From Fulvia fulva (taxonomy: Eukaryota; Ascomycota; Dothideomycetes; Mycosphaerellales; Mycosphaerellaceae), in assembly GCF_020509005.1 (NCBI RefSeq), contig NC_063012.1:9486001-9550000 (forward strand): a stretch of 64,000 bases of DNA. Reading direction: 5' to 3'. Both the position numbers and the translations under genes were made by a program. Of this stretch, positions 20,742-30,738 are shown piece after piece. Positions within the stretch are counted from its first letter, which is position 1, and every line of letters begins with the position of its first letter. A model generated the notes under the pieces. The model was not told the DNA's origin, did no database searches, and was given only the letters and a program-made list of their open reading frames with translations.

Positions 20742-23700
20742 CTAACCTCTGGCTCTACCCCTGCCCCTCGACTCGCCTCCTCCACCTTGATGTCTTGGAC
20801 CTCGCTGCCCGCGACCATTGCCGCCTCCTCGTCCGTTATTATTCGCACCTCGTCCCCGATTCCGCGGTCCCCCTCGACTGTGCGATCCCCCTCGATTATG
20901 CGATCCTCCTGGATTCTGCGATCCTCCTCGATTTTGCGATCCTCCACGTGTGCTATTACGCGAGTCGCCTCGACCTCGACCTCCATCAGACCTCCCTCCT
21001 GGCGCCGGGTCGTCCGGAGCATTTGCAAACCTCGAATTGAAGATACCACCAGAGGATCCTGCGGCAGTCGCAGCTGGTTCTGGTCTGTGGCCTTGATCGG
21101 CTTGACTTTGCGTAGAGGTATCGTCGGACTCACGCAGTACCCATCTTCCTTGCTCTGTTTTAGCCATGACTTGCACCTGCCGCCAGAACTCGTCATGTCC
21201 GGCATCGTTTCCCCATCTCTTCTCAAACTTCGCCTTGAATTCGGCAAGAGATGGTCTCTTCGCGAGCTCAGCGCGAAGCTCATCCGTGGTTGGAAAACTG
21301 CTAGGCTGAGTGGTCGATGCGGTCGACTTGGTACTTTCAGAGGAGCCCTTTGTCGATTTGGCCTTCGTAGTTTCCAACGGAGGGATGCTTGGCTCAGATT
21401 GAGACGATCCTTCCGATGGCCTCTTGCTCGAAGTAGCTGCTGTAGGTGGGTTGACCGGCTTCTCTTGTTGTTTCTTGTCTTCCGGCGGCGGATCTTGCTT
21501 GGATTGAGTAGCATGAGGCAGGGTTTTCTGATGACCTGCGGCTGCCTCTCGCAGTTTCCAACGGATGATGGACTGATATCTTTTGGCCCTCTTCTTCCCT
21601 GCCTTGGGTCCCTCGTCTTCTCTGACCTTCTCTTCCTCGGCCATGGTGTGGACTCTCTTCCAGAATTGATACTCTCCATTGTCATCAGCCCATCTACTGC
21701 TGAAGTGGGCCCTTAGTTCGGTATCTAAGGGGTTTGTCCTGAGCACTGCGATGATCTCGTCATCCGTCGGGGCGCCGGCGGGAGGCTTTGTTTGAGGGGC
21801 TCTTTGTGGACCTCCGACAACGCCGTCAGATGCTTGGTCGGTCCCTATACTCGTCGGAGTGGTAACGACTGGCTGAAGGGATCCTTTCAGCGGAGCTTCC
21901 TCTGCCGGCGCAGTAGAAGTGGACGAGGCCGTCTCCACCGCTGGAGCCCATATGGATGAATCCATGCCAGGTTTGACTACGTCAGACGAAGGTGGCTCGG
22001 TCTGCGCTCCGTTTGTAGCCTGACTACTGGCAGCAGGCGTTGGCTGTGGCGCAGCTTCCGAAGCTGGTAGCGCAGTTGGCTCTTCCTTTAGCTGGAACTT
22101 GGATCCGCTGATTTGTTTCGAGACGAGCCTACACATTTCCCAGAACGAGCTTCTGCCCTTAATGTTGCCCCATCGGTTCTCAAATCGTTCGCTTAATACC
22201 CCTATGTCCCCATTCTCTGCAATTGCAGCTCGAACCTCGTCGATTGTGGGAAAGTTGGGGGCCTCTAGGTCTTCAAGCAGTATAAGGTCACCCTTGATAT
22301 GCCTCGCCAGTAGCGATGGCGAGGCATTGTCAGGACGGGAAGCCTCTAAACTCTCTTTTCTGGATGCAGAGTCTTTCTGCAAGTCCTCCGCCTTTGATGC
22401 TGTCAACATAAGCTCTGCTTCTGGCGAAGAGCTGGGAGCCGAAGCGTCTTGCTTTGCATCTTCGCTGGCTACTGTTGAGCTGGTAGTCTTTAGGTCGTCC
22501 TTGTTTCGATCATCTGAAGGCGTGGTGTCATTGCCGAGCGTGGCTTGATTGTCAGCTTCACTTTGGTCGACAATGGTAGATACTTCTCTTGCGGTCGTCC
22601 CTGGTTTGACAGAAGTACTCAAGGTGACGTTCGGGACTGTAGGGGAGGTTTGGTCGTTAGCAGGAGGCAGGTTTGGGTTGCCTTCCTCAACGAGTGGTTC
22701 CGTCGAGCTCGTAGTGATTTGCGCAGATGTTTGTGTCTGAGGTATTGACTCACTCGAAGCAGGAGCATCATTCTGTGCAGCTATGGGTGAAGCTGTCGCG
22801 AGCACAGCAGGCTTCGATCCGGTATCATCATTCAAGATTAGTCTGTCTCCGGACACTGTGCCCATCTCAAGGATTCGCAGAACGAAGTCGCTTTCACTTG
22901 ACCACCTGTGGCTGAAGCGCTCACGCAATGAAGCGATCAAGTCATTCTCGTGGACTGCTTCACATATCTCCTCGTCGGTGATAGGGTCAAGAACGTCAAT
23001 GACAGAGCTAGAGCGCTCTGAGTCTTCTCCAGGGGTCTCGCTGGGCCCGTCTCGGACCGGTGACGCGGGAGGAGTCGAAATCAAGTCAGAACCATCGCGA
23101 AGGATGAAGTTATCACCTTGCTCAAAGGCTACCTCCCTGACCTTTTTGAAGAATGGTATGAGGTTCTCATTGCCATAGCATAGATAGATATCAATGATGT
23201 TACGGCCTTTTGGATTCCTTCGGATATGAGCTCGAATCTCTTCGTAAGATGGGAGCTTGTTGACCAGTTGTTTCCTCGGGACCATATGCGCGGTAAAACG
23301 TTGCACGTTACGTTGGGGCTCCTGCTCCTGAGTAGCTGCGAGATTTGAGGACAGGCTATTGGCAGCTCCAGTGGCGCCGCCATGCCCAGAGGCGGGCTGC
23401 AGACTGCCTTGTGACTGGGCAGGTTGACTGGCTTGGTCGCGATTCTCCCATGGCCGGTGCGGTTGAACGTTCGGATTTTCACTTGGCCTGGTGGTTGGGC
23501 CAGGTAGATAACTTGCAGCTGGAGGATGCATCATACCAGGTGTTGTGGGAGTATTGACGGCTCCTGACGAAGGGCCCGCAGGTTTGTAGGATGCCTTGCC
23601 ATACTCTTGAGCTGTAGTTCTAGGCTTCGAGAAATCCGTTGGGCGTTCAGACGTGCCCAAATTTCCCCTAGGAGTGAACGTATTCTTTAACGACCGGACG

Positions 23701-26700
23701 CGTTTGAGATCTTCGCTGGCTCTGCGACCTTGTGGAGTCGTGAGGCCGCTAGGACTTTGCTTCTCTAGTGGACTGCCACTGTCCGAAGTCCCTGTGACGG
23801 CTCCTCGATGCTTGCCACTGCTTTTAGGGTCCTTCGGGCCAGTCGGAACATTTGGCGGAAGATTTGTTGTAGCATTAGGTCGAGGCTCTGTCGCCCAGCG
23901 CGAGTCGTATATGTCTTCCGATGGTCTGGCAGTAGCGCTGCCACTGGTGACAGTTTCATCGACCGCTGGCTGGGTGCTTCTTGCCGCAAGTGGCGCTATA
24001 GAAGGCGTAGAAAGCTCACCAGAGCTCTCGTCCTCCAGATCCTGCGCAGCTGGCAGAAGTTGTGTCGTGATGTCCATGGCAGGCGAAGCCAAAGTTGGCG
24101 CCGAAGCGGCGACAGTCTGTTGAGAATCCCCAGTCGCACCTGAAATCGAAGTTTGCGCAGAATTGACTACCTGTGCCGTGGTGGTTGTGTCCTGCTGCCC
24201 TCCGCCACTCTTATCCAACTGTTCTTGGGTAGGTGTATAATTATGGGTCTTCTCCCACTGCGACAAAACACCTCGCAAGTAGTTTTCTCGACCCGCTGGT
24301 GTCATGCTTGCGTAGCGTTCTCCTGAATTATACATTGCCTCCCATTCCTGGCTTAGGTCAGGAACAACCATGGGTGGCAATGGGGTTGTCACTCTACTCG
24401 TTGCTCCAGAAGGGGTAAAGCTTGGCGCAGTGCCACTCAGTGCAGAGGAAGGTCCCGAACTCAAGCCGTGGCCACCTTGTCCATAAGTGTTCAATTGCAA
24501 AGAGCCCTTCGACGGCGGTTCCTCCGTTTTAGCCTCTATGAAAGGGTCCTCATTGTCGTCGTCTTCGTTGTCAGCCTCATCGATGTCGTCCTCTTCGCCG
24601 CGGGCCATTCTGTCTTCCCATCTGCGAATTTCATCAAGAGCTCTTCCTTGATTGGCACGATCTCGTCTCAGAAAGACGATGTCATACTGTGCTTGTCTGC
24701 GCGCCTCATCCTCTTGTGTGGATTGCGGCCAGGGGAAGAAGCCCTCTGAGGTCTGATCACCAGGGCCAACAATGCTGAACAAGTAGTAAAGACCATCACG
24801 AGTGATTTGTTGATCCTGGTACAGCTTCATAAGCTCCTGCTCGTGGATGGTCAGCGCCTGGCTTTCGGGCACCGGGCATTTTTCAACCGTGTGTGGTGCT
24901 ACAGATCTGTCGGTATCCCCGCATCTGGGGCAGGGGTATTGTCGCCAGTGGTCCCTGAATGTACCGTTGATCCACCGGCATCGAGAGTGAAGAGGTTGCC
25001 ATGTGATGTCTGGGTGCCGTTCTCTCCACGTCTCATTGGTAATGTGCCATTTCTCGTGTCTGCCCAGCGGGCGTGAGATGTCGTCGTCGCGTCCCCATTG
25101 ATCGGAGCGAAAGTCGGCTGGCTTTTCCCACTGGGTGTGGCCAGTGGTCTCGTGAAAGGACGTCTTCACCGGGGCCCCATCACGCGTAGGGCGAAGAGGG
25201 CAAACGAACCAACGTCGCACCCGTGGTGGCTCTTCAAGCTTTCGCTGTGGGTCATGATCGTTGTGGTCATCTCCTCCCTCCCGGTCCTGCTCAAACTTGT
25301 CAGGCGAGAACCACTGCCGCCTGCCGCTCGTCTGCACGTAGTACATTCGCCCTGCAAACGGATCCCACCTTCGAAACCAAGTACACTCCGGCTGCACAAG
25401 TCTCTTGTCGAGTCTCGCATCATAAGTGTTTGCGTTTGACCGCTGGCTCTGGGGAGTATTCTCCTTCGACATGTGAAATACAGTACTAGCGGGACTCGCG
25501 CTCTTGGCATCGGTCTCGTTGTCTTCAGACTGTGCAGTGGGTGACTTCACGTCGACAGACAACTGTTCATCGTTCTGCTTGGGCCCTTCCTCTGCTGCTA
25601 TTGCTGCGACCGGGGTGGCTGCCGGGGCGTTGTCTCCAGCAATAACCTCATCAGCAGCATTCATCCACTGGCGGAGAGTGTCTGCAGCCTCCTGGACCGT
25701 AGATCCCTGCCACCAAGCTGGGTCAACCATCAACAGATAGCGCACCGCCTGCGGGAGGTGATGATCTCCGAACAAGACCGATGGGCCGCTCGTGCTGGTC
25801 TGGTCACTATGTGCAGCATAGAGAGCTTTTGCCCGATCGTTGATCAGATGAGCGATATCTGGATGATCCATAGATCTGAATAAGTCTCCTTCGGCAAAGT
25901 TTTGTTCGCGGGGGGACTCATGCCGCGAGCGGATGTACTCAACAGCTTCTTGAGCGACTTCGTAGATGCGGGCGACAGCAGGCGAGGGACTGGCTGGGTC
26001 TGAAAGCGGCGCGTTTGGCACAACGCGAAGTCGATCTACATTTCGTGGCACACCGTTCTCATGAAAGCCATGTGGCCGTTCGAGGCTGAGATCGTGCTCG
26101 TCTACGCGCTCCAATGGAATACTGGCGTCATTATCCATCAGCCTGAGGAGGTCTTGCTGCACCTCGGAAGCCGTGAAGTGCGGTATTGCTTGTGGAAGCA
26201 GTTGGAATCTGCTTCGCAGCGCTGTGACCAGTTCGTTGATGCTAAAGACTCCGTCCCTGAACAATGGCGCCTGAAGCACAGGGCGTAGCTCGCTGTCCAA
26301 CAGATCTAGGAGCTCGAGCGGGTCGTTCTGCTGCGGTTCGCCGCCAAAGGGTGCAGTCTCCGCGGCAATTAGGGCATCACTCGCGGCTTCTTGGGTACCT
26401 GCTGCTGGTGTTGAATCTTCGCTCGAAGTCTGCTCCTCCGACTTCTGGTTGTTCTCAGTCTTAACGGAGTCGTCCAAGAGAGTCGAGTCTTCCTTGAACT
26501 CCTGATCACCAGTCTCGCTCGTGGGAGGCGCGCCATCTGCAGTTCCTGCTCGCTGAGATGATGAGCCTCCTCGACCCTGCCTGTGTCTAGCCTTGGAGTC
26601 GTTGTCGTCGTTTTTGTCTTCGTCCTCTTTGGGCTTCTGATCCTTGGCTTTCTTGTCTCCAGGCTTAGAACCAGAACCGTCACCCCCAGCCCGAGAATCT

Positions 26701-29700
26701 TCATCTTCCGAAGACTGCCAACTATCATCAGGACTGCCAGGACTTGGGCGCCTTCGTACAAAATCCACTTTGCCTTTTGCCTTTGACTCGGGGTCTGGGA
26801 ATATCACAAGCTCTTGATTTTGCGACAGCCACTCCAATATCACACGGAGTCTATCATCGCTTGTAGCGAGCGATTCGAAAACTTCAGCCTCGCTAGGGTT
26901 CGTCCAATTGAGCAGAGAACTAGATTGGAGCCTCGTCTCCCATCCTCCCTTTTCTGTCTTTGGAAGGATGTAGAGCAGCGTCCTTAGGGTATTGAAATCA
27001 GCACCCCTCAGTTCTCTGAAACCCGGTCTGTTCAATATTTCCGCCAAGGCGACTCGTAGGTCATGGAGCAGTTCTCCATCCACGCCTTTGGGAAGACGTC
27101 TTGGTCGCGCATTGGATGGTCGGGATACCGGCGGGGTAGGCGTTGCCGACTGAGACTGAGGTAAGGCTGGCGTGTTCGGTTGCGAAGAATTCCGCCCCTT
27201 TCGATGGCTTTCACACTCCTCCAACTTCTTCTTCTGCGCTTCGAACGCCTTGCTCAGCTTTGCAAGTTCTTTGCGAGCCTCATCGAGATCTTTCGGAGCT
27301 TGCTCGCGTTGCGTCTGAGCGGCAGGATCTCTGACCCGTGGCATTCTCAGCCTAAGCACATTGTTGTTGGCGCGTGACCTTGCTTCGCTTCGACGTCGCT
27401 GCTCTGCTCGACTGATGATGGGCATAGCGTTGTAGTTGTCTTCAAGTACGATTGAAGCATCACTGTCATTGGCGTTCTGCGACCCAAATAGTTCATCAAC
27501 GAGCGCGTCATCCCAAACCTGTCGGGCTTCCGCTTGCTCTTCCACTTGCTCCTTAGCATCCCGCAGCTCCATCTGCAGCTTTTCGTACTGCGATAGAGGA
27601 ACAGTGGCGACATCAACTGGGTTTAACAGGTCGTTCCTGATTCGTGCTTCGAATAGTGAGTTCTCACCCACTAGAGCCTCCTGCTCACGTTCCAGCCTGC
27701 GCATCTCGTTGTGTTTCCTGTCGCACTCGGCTTGCAGCTCTCGATGTATCGCCAGAGGAATGACTCGGTTGTCCTCAGCTTGAGCATTGTTGGCCGTCTC
27801 ATCGCTTCTAAGCTGTCTTCCATGCCTCGCAATCTCAAGCTCGTGTTCAAGCCTTCTGTTCTCATTCTCCAGATGGTTCATCTGACGCCTCTGCTCATCA
27901 AGCTTGGCTTGAGCTTCTTGCTGCATCTGTTGAGCCCAGTCACCGTTGTCGATTTTGGATTTCTTTTGCTTAGGCTTCGACTGATCATCATTGCCTTGGA
28001 CCTCACTTTGCTCCTGCTCGTGCTTTCTACACTTGGCCAGCTCACGATTTACACCTCTGAGCGTGACCTCCAACTCGTGATTCCTTTTTGCACGTCGATA
28101 GATTACCTCCTCCAGGTCTCGTATTTCGGCAGCTGCGAGCTCTGGAAGCCATGTAGACCTTTCTTCCTCCTTCGACCAGCTCGCGAGCCATAGTAATGGA
28201 GTGTTCGCCTTCCACCGCTCCAGCTTATGAGTCTGGTCATCGAGCTGAATGCGCAGTAGGTCTCTGTCGGATGCGAGCTTCTCGTTCTCCTCTTCGAGCT
28301 GGTGAAGCTGACTCTGGAGCGCATCATACTCAGCTTTCAATGGATTTCCCCCTTTTTCGGGCTCGGCTTGCTGCTTCTTGTGCTGCTCACATACATCGAG
28401 CTTGTGCTTTACCTCCCCCAGCTCTTTACTCAGAACTTCCGCCTCGCCCTTCAACTTCTTAACCTCCTTCTCCCGCTCATCGAAACCATTCTTGAGCTTG
28501 TCGAACTCTCCCTTGGAAGGACCGTCTCCACTCGCAGGACCATTCTGCGACTGCTTCCCCGCCTCGCATTCAGCCAGCTTGCGGGACGTATCCTCGAGCT
28601 CATTCTTCAGCGCATCATAGTCATGCTGAAGCTTTCTCTTGTCAGCCTCTGATTGCTCGTTGGCATCCTTAAGGTCCTTATCGCCACTTCGTGGTCCACG
28701 CTGGAGCCCTCTATGCTCCTGACACTCCTTGAGCTCCTGCTTCAATGCTTTGACCTGATTCTGCAACTCCTTGTTGTATTGCTTGAGCCGATCTCTATCG
28801 TTGACGTTCTTCGACTGCTCAGTTGCCGCTGCTTCGGGGTCGGGCTTGTCTTTGGCGTCTTGGGCTCCGCCGAAGAAGGATGGTCTTTTCTTCTGCTGGA
28901 GGTTGTCCTTGTCGTTTGGCTTTTCATGGTCTGCGTCTGGATCGTTACCCTGGGAATCCTCATTGTCCTGAGTCTTGAGGTCCCGAAGTCGAATCAGTAT
29001 TTCGTCTCTCTCTTGCCGCACGAGGTCGTAGTTCCTCTGGAGCTCATCGTAGTCCTCCTGAGTAACTCGCTCGCCATCAGCATTGACCAGTCGCCTCTGA
29101 GCCGCTGGTCCAGCTGCTATGTTGCCTGTCTTCAGCATGTCGTCGACCTCGTCATCGAGTCTCTTGATGGCCTCGGCTTGTTCCTCCACTTTCGCTTTGA
29201 GGTGTTTGATGGTGTCGGCCTGCTCTTGATTCTCATCGACAAGTCCGTCAATCCGTGTGTTGAGTCCCACGATCTGCTCGTCTCGGTCTTGGACTTGGTC
29301 GTTCAATATCTTGTTCTGTGACCGCAGGTTTTCGACTTCATCATCGTTCCCAGCCTCTGAACCACCACCACCACCACCACCACCACCTCCCGGGCCGCCT
29401 TGACCTCCTCCGTCGCCGCCACCGGCAACTGGAGGTTGCTGACCCTGATGCAGTGCCGGCCAAATCCATTGCAAGACCGCCTGCGTTATAGTCCACGCGC
29501 CGATCAAAGCAAGACAACACTCAGCAAACCAGAAGAGCTTCTCGCCCCAACCGAAGCCACTCCAAACGTCCTTCAAGACATCATCCGAACCTGCATACAC
29601 ATAACCTTGACTCCAACTCTCATTCCCACTGCTCGCCGTAACAGTAACAGTGGCCGTCTCCCTTCTCACGACCGTCGCCGTCTCGGTCCTGACAAGTGGG

Positions 29701-29852
29701 ACGGGGTAAGAGTACGGAACCGGGATTGAATCATGGATGATGATCTCTCTGGTGTATGTCGGTTCCACCTCATATCGCGTAGTGTCCCATGGGACATGTC
29801 CTTCCCAGTACGCACCTGACAAGAGCCAGATTGCTGCTACTAGGAGCGCCAT
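20742..29852 (-). CDS. Giant 3,036-residue coiled-coil, WW-like, repeat-module and RG-rich protein
   Basis: A single uninterrupted frame of 9.1 kb from the ATG at 29852. In order: a hydrophobic N-terminus (residues 2-16, signal or anchor), a Thr/Val-rich stretch, a second membrane helix (about 105-131), a Gly-rich linker (143-164), and a long charged coiled coil broken by disordered linkers (about 170-950). Next are helical segments from about 960 to 1450, and two WW-like segments (about 1488-1525, RRWDPFAGRMYYVQTSGRRQW; about 1546-1585, TSFHETTGHTQWEKP). A possible zinc site follows (CPRCGDTD, about 1640), then low-complexity Ser/Thr/Pro DNA. Five copies of a roughly 48-residue module occupy 2200-2900, and the RG/SRGG-rich tail runs from about 2960. 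RG tails and WW folds suggest RNA or proline-rich partners; the N-terminus suggests an ER or nuclear-envelope tether. I recognise no family. Introns hidden in frame cannot be excluded. Confidence 0.8.
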   Translation of the reverse strand: MALLVAAIWLLSGAYWEGHVPWDTTRYEVEPTYTREIIIHDSIPVPYSYPVPLVRTETATVVRRETATVTVTASSGNESWSQGYVYAGSDDVLKDVWSGFGWGEKLFWFAECCLALIGAWTITQAVLQWIWPALHQGQQPPVAGGGDGGGQGGPGGGGGGGGGGSEAGNDDEVENLRSQNKILNDQVQDRDEQIVGLNTRIDGLVDENQEQADTIKHLKAKVEEQAEAIKRLDDEVDDMLKTGNIAAGPAAQRRLVNADGERVTQEDYDELQRNYDLVRQERDEILIRLRDLKTQDNEDSQGNDPDADHEKPNDKDNLQQKKRPSFFGGAQDAKDKPDPEAAATEQSKNVNDRDRLKQYNKELQNQVKALKQELKECQEHRGLQRGPRSGDKDLKDANEQSEADKRKLQHDYDALKNELEDTSRKLAECEAGKQSQNGPASGDGPSKGEFDKLKNGFDEREKEVKKLKGEAEVLSKELGEVKHKLDVCEQHKKQQAEPEKGGNPLKAEYDALQSQLHQLEEENEKLASDRDLLRIQLDDQTHKLERWKANTPLLWLASWSKEEERSTWLPELAAAEIRDLEEVIYRRAKRNHELEVTLRGVNRELAKCRKHEQEQSEVQGNDDQSKPKQKKSKIDNGDWAQQMQQEAQAKLDEQRRQMNHLENENRRLEHELEIARHGRQLRSDETANNAQAEDNRVIPLAIHRELQAECDRKHNEMRRLEREQEALVGENSLFEARIRNDLLNPVDVATVPLSQYEKLQMELRDAKEQVEEQAEARQVWDDALVDELFGSQNANDSDASIVLEDNYNAMPIISRAEQRRRSEARSRANNNVLRLRMPRVRDPAAQTQREQAPKDLDEARKELAKLSKAFEAQKKKLEECESHRKGRNSSQPNTPALPQSQSATPTPPVSRPSNARPRRLPKGVDGELLHDLRVALAEILNRPGFRELRGADFNTLRTLLYILPKTEKGGWETRLQSSSLLNWTNPSEAEVFESLATSDDRLRVILEWLSQNQELVIFPDPESKAKGKVDFVRRRPSPGSPDDSWQSSEDEDSRAGGDGSGSKPGDKKAKDQKPKEDEDKNDDNDSKARHRQGRGGSSSQRAGTADGAPPTSETGDQEFKEDSTLLDDSVKTENNQKSEEQTSSEDSTPAAGTQEAASDALIAAETAPFGGEPQQNDPLELLDLLDSELRPVLQAPLFRDGVFSINELVTALRSRFQLLPQAIPHFTASEVQQDLLRLMDNDASIPLERVDEHDLSLERPHGFHENGVPRNVDRLRVVPNAPLSDPASPSPAVARIYEVAQEAVEYIRSRHESPREQNFAEGDLFRSMDHPDIAHLINDRAKALYAAHSDQTSTSGPSVLFGDHHLPQAVRYLLMVDPAWWQGSTVQEAADTLRQWMNAADEVIAGDNAPAATPVAAIAAEEGPKQNDEQLSVDVKSPTAQSEDNETDAKSASPASTVFHMSKENTPQSQRSNANTYDARLDKRLVQPECTWFRRWDPFAGRMYYVQTSGRRQWFSPDKFEQDREGGDDHNDHDPQRKLEEPPRVRRWFVCPLRPTRDGAPVKTSFHETTGHTQWEKPADFRSDQWGRDDDISRPLGRHEKWHITNETWRERHPDITWQPLHSRCRWINGTFRDHWRQYPCPRCGDTDRSVAPHTVEKCPVPESQALTIHEQELMKLYQDQQITRDGLYYLFSIVGPGDQTSEGFFPWPQSTQEDEARRQAQYDIVFLRRDRANQGRALDEIRRWEDRMARGEEDDIDEADNEDDDNEDPFIEAKTEEPPSKGSLQLNTYGQGGHGLSSGPSSALSGTAPSFTPSGATSRVTTPLPPMVVPDLSQEWEAMYNSGERYASMTPAGRENYLRGVLSQWEKTHNYTPTQEQLDKSGGGQQDTTTTAQVVNSAQTSISGATGDSQQTVAASAPTLASPAMDITTQLLPAAQDLEDESSGELSTPSIAPLAARSTQPAVDETVTSGSATARPSEDIYDSRWATEPRPNATTNLPPNVPTGPKDPKSSGKHRGAVTGTSDSGSPLEKQSPSGLTTPQGRRASEDLKRVRSLKNTFTPRGNLGTSERPTDFSKPRTTAQEYGKASYKPAGPSSGAVNTPTTPGMMHPPAASYLPGPTTRPSENPNVQPHRPWENRDQASQPAQSQGSLQPASGHGGATGAANSLSSNLAATQEQEPQRNVQRFTAHMVPRKQLVNKLPSYEEIRAHIRRNPKGRNIIDIYLCYGNENLIPFFKKVREVAFEQGDNFILRDGSDLISTPPASPVRDGPSETPGEDSERSSSVIDVLDPITDEEICEAVHENDLIASLRERFSHRWSSESDFVLRILEMGTVSGDRLILNDDTGSKPAVLATASPIAAQNDAPASSESIPQTQTSAQITTSSTEPLVEEGNPNLPPANDQTSPTVPNVTLSTSVKPGTTAREVSTIVDQSEADNQATLGNDTTPSDDRNKDDLKTTSSTVASEDAKQDASAPSSSPEAELMLTASKAEDLQKDSASRKESLEASRPDNASPSLLARHIKGDLILLEDLEAPNFPTIDEVRAAIAENGDIGVLSERFENRWGNIKGRSSFWEMCRLVSKQISGSKFQLKEEPTALPASEAAPQPTPAASSQATNGAQTEPPSSDVVKPGMDSSIWAPAVETASSTSTAPAEEAPLKGSLQPVVTTPTSIGTDQASDGVVGGPQRAPQTKPPAGAPTDDEIIAVLRTNPLDTELRAHFSSRWADDNGEYQFWKRVHTMAEEEKVREDEGPKAGKKRAKRYQSIIRWKLREAAAGHQKTLPHATQSKQDPPPEDKKQQEKPVNPPTAATSSKRPSEGSSQSEPSIPPLETTKAKSTKGSSESTKSTASTTQPSSFPTTDELRAELAKRPSLAEFKAKFEKRWGNDAGHDEFWRQVQVMAKTEQGRWVLRESDDTSTQSQADQGHRPEPAATAAGSSGGIFNSRFANAPDDPAPGGRSDGGRGRGDSRNSTRGGSQNRGGSQNPGGSHNRGGSHSRGGPRNRGRGANNNGRGGGNGRGQRGPRHQGGGGESRGRGRARG
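21150..23260 (-). repeat. Five diverged copies of a novel ~48-residue protein module
   Basis: Within the giant gene, five segments share one pattern: a Pro/Thr-x-D/E-E-I/L/V-R-A opening, about 10 variable residues, L-x-x-x-F-x-x-R-W-(G/A), about 8 residues, then F-W-x-x-V-x-x-M-A. Openings seen are PSYEEIRAHIR (about residue 2200), ITDEEICEAVHEN (2289), PTIDEVRAAIAEN (2534), PTDDEIIAVLRTN (2692) and PTTDELRAELAKR (2853). The last three are closest (FENRWG, FSSRWA, FEKRWG). The second copy lacks the final FW, and the first has CYGNENLIPFFKKV in place of RWG...FW. The predicted fold is two or three helices. Disordered Ser/Thr/Pro linkers of 40-200 residues separate copies. Confidence 0.7.
29366..29395. 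repeat. CCA/CCACC microsatellite encoding poly-Gly
   Basis: A run of CCA/ACC triplets on the plus strand encodes about 10 consecutive glycines in the giant protein (residues about 155-164), between its membrane helix and coiled coil. Length is likely to vary between strains. Confidence 0.8.
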
Positions 29853-30738
29853 GTCGAGTTATCGTTGTTGGATTTTCGGATTTGGTGCTGGTGGTTAGTG
29901 TCTCCAATGATTCTGTGATACGCACCAAGATGTGTAGCAGCGCGGCTCGCGCAATGGGTCCCAGCAAACGCAGGGCAATTGTTATGCTCTTGTGGGAAGG
30001 ATGGGAGATGTTTGCCTGACTTTGTTGGAGGGAACTCGTCGAGTTGCCTTTTCCGGCAGACTTTGCATGCAAAGAATGGGAGCTGACATTGTCGACATGG
30101 CATAATTTGCAGGCGCCAATAGGCTGTGGCGTCGTGCGACAAAGGCTGCAGCTGCAATCAAGCTCTGGGCCATGCTTCTTTGTTCGGCCTGCAATCAGTC
30201 CTTTGTGTGAATGTCCGCATCGTTTCGATGCATTGATGCTCTGCGTTTTGTCAGATGGCATCTGTATGTGTAAGTGTGTAAGATGTAAAGAAATTCCCGG
30301 AAGGGGGCCTGAAGATAGTCAATGTGTTGACATTGGGGGTTTTAGCCATGTACACGTCCCTCATGTACCACCAGGATCCTCCATCGATTGGCTATGCGCA
30401 TCGTGATATATCGTCTCATCGGTATTATCCTCGCCATTGCCCATGTTAATATCGCCATCCACCGCAGTATTCTTTCCGCACGAAGGATTGAGCACGTTGG
30501 TGTAGACAGGTACAGGCGGACTGCTAGGGATGTCTTGGCTGAAGTCCACGGTCTCATCTGACTGCTCAACCTGTTTACGCCGGCAAGGTGCACTGGGGCC
30601 TGCCTCGACACGGGTATCAGCGTAGCCTTGCGGCATGGGTGCATTGGCGACGCTTCGCCGTGGTTCGACATGTGGTGGCGTTGGCAGACCTGGTCCGTGC
30701 AGTCCTGGCCCAGTGAATCCAGTAGCTCCAAACCGTGC
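29853..30738. other. Spacer with a Cys-rich minus-strand fragment
   Basis: Between the giant gene's start and the CANIN-like gene's stop. On the minus strand, an ATG frame from 30261 encodes KRCGHSHKGL and DCSCSLC...CKLC. A second frame just downstream encodes CRQCQLPFFACKVCRK, so two CxxC pairs sit in different frames without a valid intron between them. This could be a small zinc-binding protein with unseen introns, or chance. From 30738 down to 30361 the frame of the CANIN-like gene stays open beyond its stop (see findings). Confidence 0.35.

Noticed and set aside
29770..30261. 163-codon Cys-containing frame overlapping the giant gene's start
   Set aside because: Overlaps a much better gene; the two CxxC-bearing pieces are in different frames without an intron of usable length. 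Kept only as a note.
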